Assembly: GCA_036746875.1 (NCBI GenBank)
Contig: DAIODI010000053.1
Location: 1 to 15,146, forward strand
From: DAIODI01 sp036746875
Lineage (GTDB): Bacteria; Pseudomonadota; Alphaproteobacteria; Rhizobiales; Aestuariivirgaceae
Length of the DNA: 15,146 nt
Direction of reading: 5' to 3'
In this document: positions 13,970-15,146 of the stretch, piece after piece
Layout of the letters: every line of letters starts with the position of its first letter
How positions within the stretch are numbered: position 1 is the first letter of the stretch
Made by a program: the position numbers and the translations under genes
Notes under the pieces: generated by a model
Told to the model about the DNA's origin: nothing
Seen by the model: the letters and a program-made list of their open reading frames with translations, nothing else
The model's database searches: none

Positions 13970-14953
13970 ATGAAGATGCAGGGCGAACGGCAGATCGCGG
14001 CGCCGCGATCACGCGTGTGGGCGGCGCTGAACGATCCCGAGGTGCTGAAAAAGTCGATCCCCGGATGCGAGCGGATCGACAAGCTGTCGCCCACCGAGTT
14101 CGAGGCGCGCGTCGTCGCCAAGGTCGGCCCGGTGAGCGCCGGTTTCACCGGCAACGTCAACCTGTCGGAGCTCAAGCCGCCGGAAAGCTACCGCATCTCG
14201 GGCTCGGGCAAGGGCGGTCCGGCAGGCTTCGCCTCGGGCGGCGCGCGGGTGAAGCTTGAGCCGAAGGATGGCGGCACGCTGCTCTCCTACGACGTGGACG
14301 CCAACGTCGGCGGCAGGCTCGCCCAGATCGGCAGCCGGCTGATCGACTCGACCGCGCGCAAGATGGCCGACCAGTTCTTCACCAACTTCGCCAGGGTCGT
14401 GGAAAGCAACGCGCCGATCGCCGGCGAGGTGACTGAAACAGCCGCGCCGGCCAAGGCGGCGGCGAAGAAGGCGGCGAAGGCCGCGAAGGCCGCCCCGGCG
14501 AAGGATGCGCCGGCGAAGGCCGCCCCGGCGAAGGATGCGCCGAAGGCCAAGGCGGCGAAGGATGCGCCGGCGAAGGCCGCCAAGGCTGCGCCGAAGGCCA
14601 AGGCGGCGAAGGCTTCGTCGGCCAGGGCCGCGGCGAAATCACCGAAAAAGGCCGTCGCAGCGGCTGCGGCTCCGGCGGCGCGGACCAGCCGCTCGGTCGC
14701 CCGGGCCGAGGCCGAGGCCCGTACAGCGCAGGTCGCCGCCGCCAGGACCGGGGTGGTGGCGTCTGCGCCCGCGCCCGCCGCCGCTGCGCCGGCCACTCCC
14801 GCGCCGGTGGGAACTTCGGATCCTCGCCCGCCGGAAACCCCCGTGGTCCGCTCCGGACCGGCGGCCGGGGAAGGGTCGTCCAAGACCTGGGTGTGGGTTC
14901 TCGTCGCCGTCGCCGTGGCGGTGCTGCTTGCCGTGATGCTCGTGCGCGACTGA
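13970..14953 (+). CDS. CoxG/SRPBCC-domain protein with Lys/Ala/Pro-rich linker and C-terminal membrane anchor
   Basis: The product has 327 residues in three parts. Residues 1-146 form a CoxG-type SRPBCC domain (GERQIAAPRSRVWAALNDPE, IPGCE, AKVGPVSAGFTGNVNL, GKGGPAGFASGGARV, LLSYDVDANVGGRLAQIGSRLID), a hydrophobic-ligand-binding fold. Residues about 155-300 are a low-complexity linker, first Lys/Ala/Pro repeats like those of histone-H1-like bacterial proteins, then Ala/Pro-rich. Residues 306-325 are one membrane helix ending in Arg-Asp, so the domain is probably tethered to the cytoplasmic face. CoxG of carbon monoxide dehydrogenase is thought to link that enzyme to the membrane quinone pool, but no CO dehydrogenase genes are near. 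ATG 13970 follows GGGAGA by nine bases; TTG 13937 in frame is less likely. Function here is unknown. Confidence 0.88.
   Translation: MKMQGERQIAAPRSRVWAALNDPEVLKKSIPGCERIDKLSPTEFEARVVAKVGPVSAGFTGNVNLSELKPPESYRISGSGKGGPAGFASGGARVKLEPKDGGTLLSYDVDANVGGRLAQIGSRLIDSTARKMADQFFTNFARVVESNAPIAGEVTETAAPAKAAAKKAAKAAKAAPAKDAPAKAAPAKDAPKAKAAKDAPAKAAKAAPKAKAAKASSARAAAKSPKKAVAAAAAPAARTSRSVARAEAEARTAQVAAARTGVVASAPAPAAAAPATPAPVGTSDPRPPETPVVRSGPAAGEGSSKTWVWVLVAVAVAVLLAVMLVRD
14447..14640 (+). repeat. Short degenerate tandem repeats coding for the Lys/Ala/Pro linker
   Basis: The linker DNA consists of repeated GCC-GCG-AAG-type codons. A block beginning at 14491 recurs 30 bases later at 14521 with 22 identical bases, and a block GCGCCGAAGGCC at 14537 recurs 51 bases later at 14588 within a match of about 25 bases. 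The lengths are multiples of three, so changes in repeat number keep the frame. It encodes alternating AKAA, APAK and DAPAK units. Confidence 0.75.
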
Positions 14954-15132
14954 GCGGCGAAGGCTGGACTTCGGGCCCGCCAGCACCCAAATACATTGTC
15001 AGGCGTCTTGGTAGGGCGGGTTGTTCCGCAGTATTCGGCGCCCGCGTGTAATGATCCGTTCAGCGATGTCGCCTAGTCTTGCTGGCTGCCGCGTCGCGGC
15101 GAGCATGGCGTGAACGGAGCCTGGGGGTTTGC
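14954..15132 (+). other. Spacer after the CoxG-like gene
   Basis: About 180 bases without a gene. It contains a small inverted repeat GCCGC-GTC-GCGGC at 15088-15100. I could not find a -35/-10 pair with acceptable spacing, nor a T-rich terminator. Confidence 0.4.
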
Positions 15133-15146
15133 ATGGCAGAGAGCGC
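15133..15146 (+). CDS. Possible start of a gene cut by the window end
   Basis: ATG 15133 is preceded by CTGGGGG with about six bases between and begins M-A-E-S before the sequence ends. Four codons are too few to identify anything. It is reported because the ribosome site and spacing look reasonable after a long spacer on the same strand. Confidence 0.3.

Noticed and set aside
14461..14640. CRISPR-like or satellite array in the repetitive region near the end
   Set aside because: The repeats are short, multiples of three bases, uneven and in frame with the Lys/Ala/Pro linker; there are no spacers of even length.

Overview
The window is GC-rich, densely coded bacterial chromosome. The run gyrA-coaD-cyclophilin-cyclophilin-queA-tgt with ssb just upstream, an SOS box of the GAAC-N7-GAAC type, and a CoxG-like SRPBCC protein all point to an alphaproteobacterium. 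Within that class the order Hyphomicrobiales (Rhizobiales) is my best guess, inferred from gene order and not proven. There are no rRNA or tRNA genes, insertion sequences or CRISPR arrays.

Left part (1-3821): the 3' end of an unrecognised gene is followed by a polar amino-acid ABC importer of the HisJQMP type, in the order ATPase, periplasmic binding protein, permease, permease. The binding protein and both permeases look intact. The ATPase gene is broken: it has an in-frame amber codon and a Walker A motif without its lysine. A 19-position hairpin lies between the binding-protein gene and the first permease gene, as expected where binding protein is made in excess over membrane parts.

Middle part (3848-7068): on the minus strand a LysR-type regulator gene overlaps a gene for a small eight-cysteine YkgJ-type protein by 25 bases. 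Divergent from lysR is a 43-codon small ORF with a good ribosome binding site; a perfect 14-bp palindrome between them is a likely LysR operator. A RidA-family gene (minus) is divergent from ssb (plus), and an alphaproteobacterial LexA box overlaps the predicted ssb -10 element. After ssb comes a roughly 300-base gene-free stretch with a hairpin, then a gene for a small exported protein of unknown function.

Right part (7069-15146): a good sigma70-like promoter precedes gyrA. Then come coaD (CoA synthesis), an exported and a cytoplasmic cyclophilin, and queA and tgt, which overlap by 4 bases and carry out two steps of tRNA queuosine synthesis. The last complete gene encodes a CoxG/SRPBCC domain joined through a long Lys/Ala/Pro-rich linker to a C-terminal membrane helix. 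The window ends a few codons into a possible next gene.

Most of this is conserved core genome. The items most worth a second look are the decayed transporter ATPase, the LysR/palindrome/small-ORF unit, a Tgt that has lost three of four zinc ligands, and the CoxG-histone-like-membrane-anchor architecture.
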